In this document: one piece after another, positions 15,947 through 16,602 of the stretch | How the letters are laid out: every line of letters begins with the position of its first letter | Position numbering within the stretch: position 1 is the first letter of the stretch | Assembly: GCA_036939355.1 (NCBI GenBank) | Contig: JALLAP010000194.1 | Coordinates: 1 to 16,602 of the forward strand | Reading direction: 5' to 3' | DNA length: 16,602 nt | Origin: Thalassiosira profunda | Lineage: Eukaryota; Bacillariophyta; Thalassiosirophyceae; Thalassiosirales; Thalassiosiraceae | Made by a program: the position numbers and the translations under genes | Notes under the pieces: model-generated | What the model saw: only the letters and a program-made list of their open reading frames with translations | Told to the model about the DNA's origin: nothing | Database searches by the model: none

Positions 15947-16602
15947 ATGCCGTGGCTCGTCAAATCCACCCCGGAGGCCCCCGTGCCCTTGGCCGATCGC
16001 CTCTTCTTCGTCCACGTCCCCCGCTGCGGCGGCACGAGCCTCATGCAGCACTTCTCGGTGCCCCAAAAGGTCATCGACGCCCGGGGGCCCCTCAAGGCCG
16101 CGGCGATGAAGTATTTTTTCATGCGATACAAGACCCTGGAGAGCGCGAACTTCCCGATAAAGACGCGGGAGAATGGGGCGTGCGCGGTGTTGCTGGGGGC
16201 GTCGGCGGCGCTGTATTATATGGAGGTGGAGCTGCCAACATTGCTGGGGGCGTCGCTCGCCTTGTGGATCGGGGCCATTGCAATCTTCGTCTCCCTCTTC
16301 ACCACCGTCGTTTGCACGGCTCCGGTAATTGGGCGCATCACTCCGGTCCATCGGTGGTATTTGTGGTTCGTCCATTATCCCCTGTTTCGACTTTGCGAGG
16401 CTGTGGACTGGTGCACCGGCACCAACAAAACGGGGTACATTATGCATCTGACCGCGCCCAAATTATTGGGGTACGGGTATGTAAAACCGGAAGAGATGGA
16501 CGGGATGTGCTCCCTTGCCATCGTGCGCAATCCGTACAGCCGAATGATCTCCATTTATGGCTACAATCGGTTCGGGGCGGGGGAGAGCTTTCCGGCCTTT
16601 CT
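15947..16602 (+). CDS. Sulfotransferase-family protein with internal membrane hairpin, 5' part
   Basis: The frame opens at ATG 15947 (MPWLVKSTPEAP) and is still open at the right edge after 218 codons. Residues 22-32, VHVPRCGGTSL, match the 5'-phosphosulfate-binding loop; Arg26 stands where most members have Lys. Residues 191-204, AIVRNPYSRMISIY, match the 3'-phosphate-binding motif (R-N-P-x-x-R-x-x-S). Such enzymes move sulfate from PAPS to sugars, proteins or small molecules, usually in the Golgi. Unusually, two hydrophobic segments (about 78-94 and 98-123) lie between these two motifs; the first holds VLLGAS and the second LLGAS, from an identical 15-bp DNA word. Further on come HRWYLWFVHYPLF and a Cys-containing stretch. 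The acceptor-binding part is missing beyond the edge, so the substrate cannot be judged. Confidence 0.82.
   Translation, partial: MPWLVKSTPEAPVPLADRLFFVHVPRCGGTSLMQHFSVPQKVIDARGPLKAAAMKYFFMRYKTLESANFPIKTRENGACAVLLGASAALYYMEVELPTLLGASLALWIGAIAIFVSLFTTVVCTAPVIGRITPVHRWYLWFVHYPLFRLCEAVDWCTGTNKTGYIMHLTAPKLLGYGYVKPEEMDGMCSLAIVRNPYSRMISIYGYNRFGAGESFPAF

Noticed and set aside
1..16602. tRNA, rRNA, transposase, reverse transcriptase or viral genes
   Set aside because: Read on both strands, I found no tRNA-like cloverleaf words, rRNA blocks or mobile-element protein motifs.

Overview
The window looks like nuclear DNA of a GC-rich, compact eukaryotic genome, most likely a centric diatom of the Thalassiosira type. 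This rests on closely packed genes on both strands, short GT-AG introns (75-180 bp in coding regions), a patch of TTAGGG-type telomere repeat, and a RING/ankyrin protein whose tail resembles a family I recall as expanded in Thalassiosira. The organism call is inference; no marker gene for taxonomy is present.

Layout, left to right. (1) 1-763, minus: 5' part of an ankyrin-repeat gene, two introns resolved, running off the left edge. (2) 764-1424: divergent promoter and the leader of the next gene, with a probable 5'UTR intron. (3) 1425-3287, plus: Fip1-like subunit of the mRNA cleavage/polyadenylation machinery. (4) 3764-5239, minus: secreted protein with a heptad-repeat stalk and a beta-propeller-like C-terminus, one intron, and a telomere-repeat patch inside its coding repeats. 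(5) 5240-6513: long gene-poor stretch with a tandem duplication of about 160 bp. (6) 6514-7559, minus: isopenicillin-N-synthase-like 2-oxoglutarate/Fe(II) oxygenase with a broken frame. (7) 7777-7878, plus: 33-residue hydrophobic ORF just ahead of (8) 7927-9043, plus: RING-finger/ankyrin gene with two frame breaks. (9) 9110-10984, minus: unrecognised 624-residue protein, probably nuclear. (10) 11338-15582, plus: large DEAH-box RNA helicase with an RGG-rich N-terminus and one intron. (11) 15947 to the right edge, plus: sulfotransferase with a membrane hairpin between its two PAPS-binding motifs.

The genes do not form one pathway. Fip1 and the DEAH helicase both concern RNA; the sulfotransferase and the stalk-propeller protein belong to the secretory or cell-surface side. 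I see no CRISPR array, tRNA, rRNA, transposase or clear new multi-gene system. The points most worth a second look are the telomere-repeat patch inside a coding repeat, three places where a conserved reading frame is one base short, the membrane-inserted sulfotransferase, the tiny membrane ORF, and two stop-free introns of length 3n.
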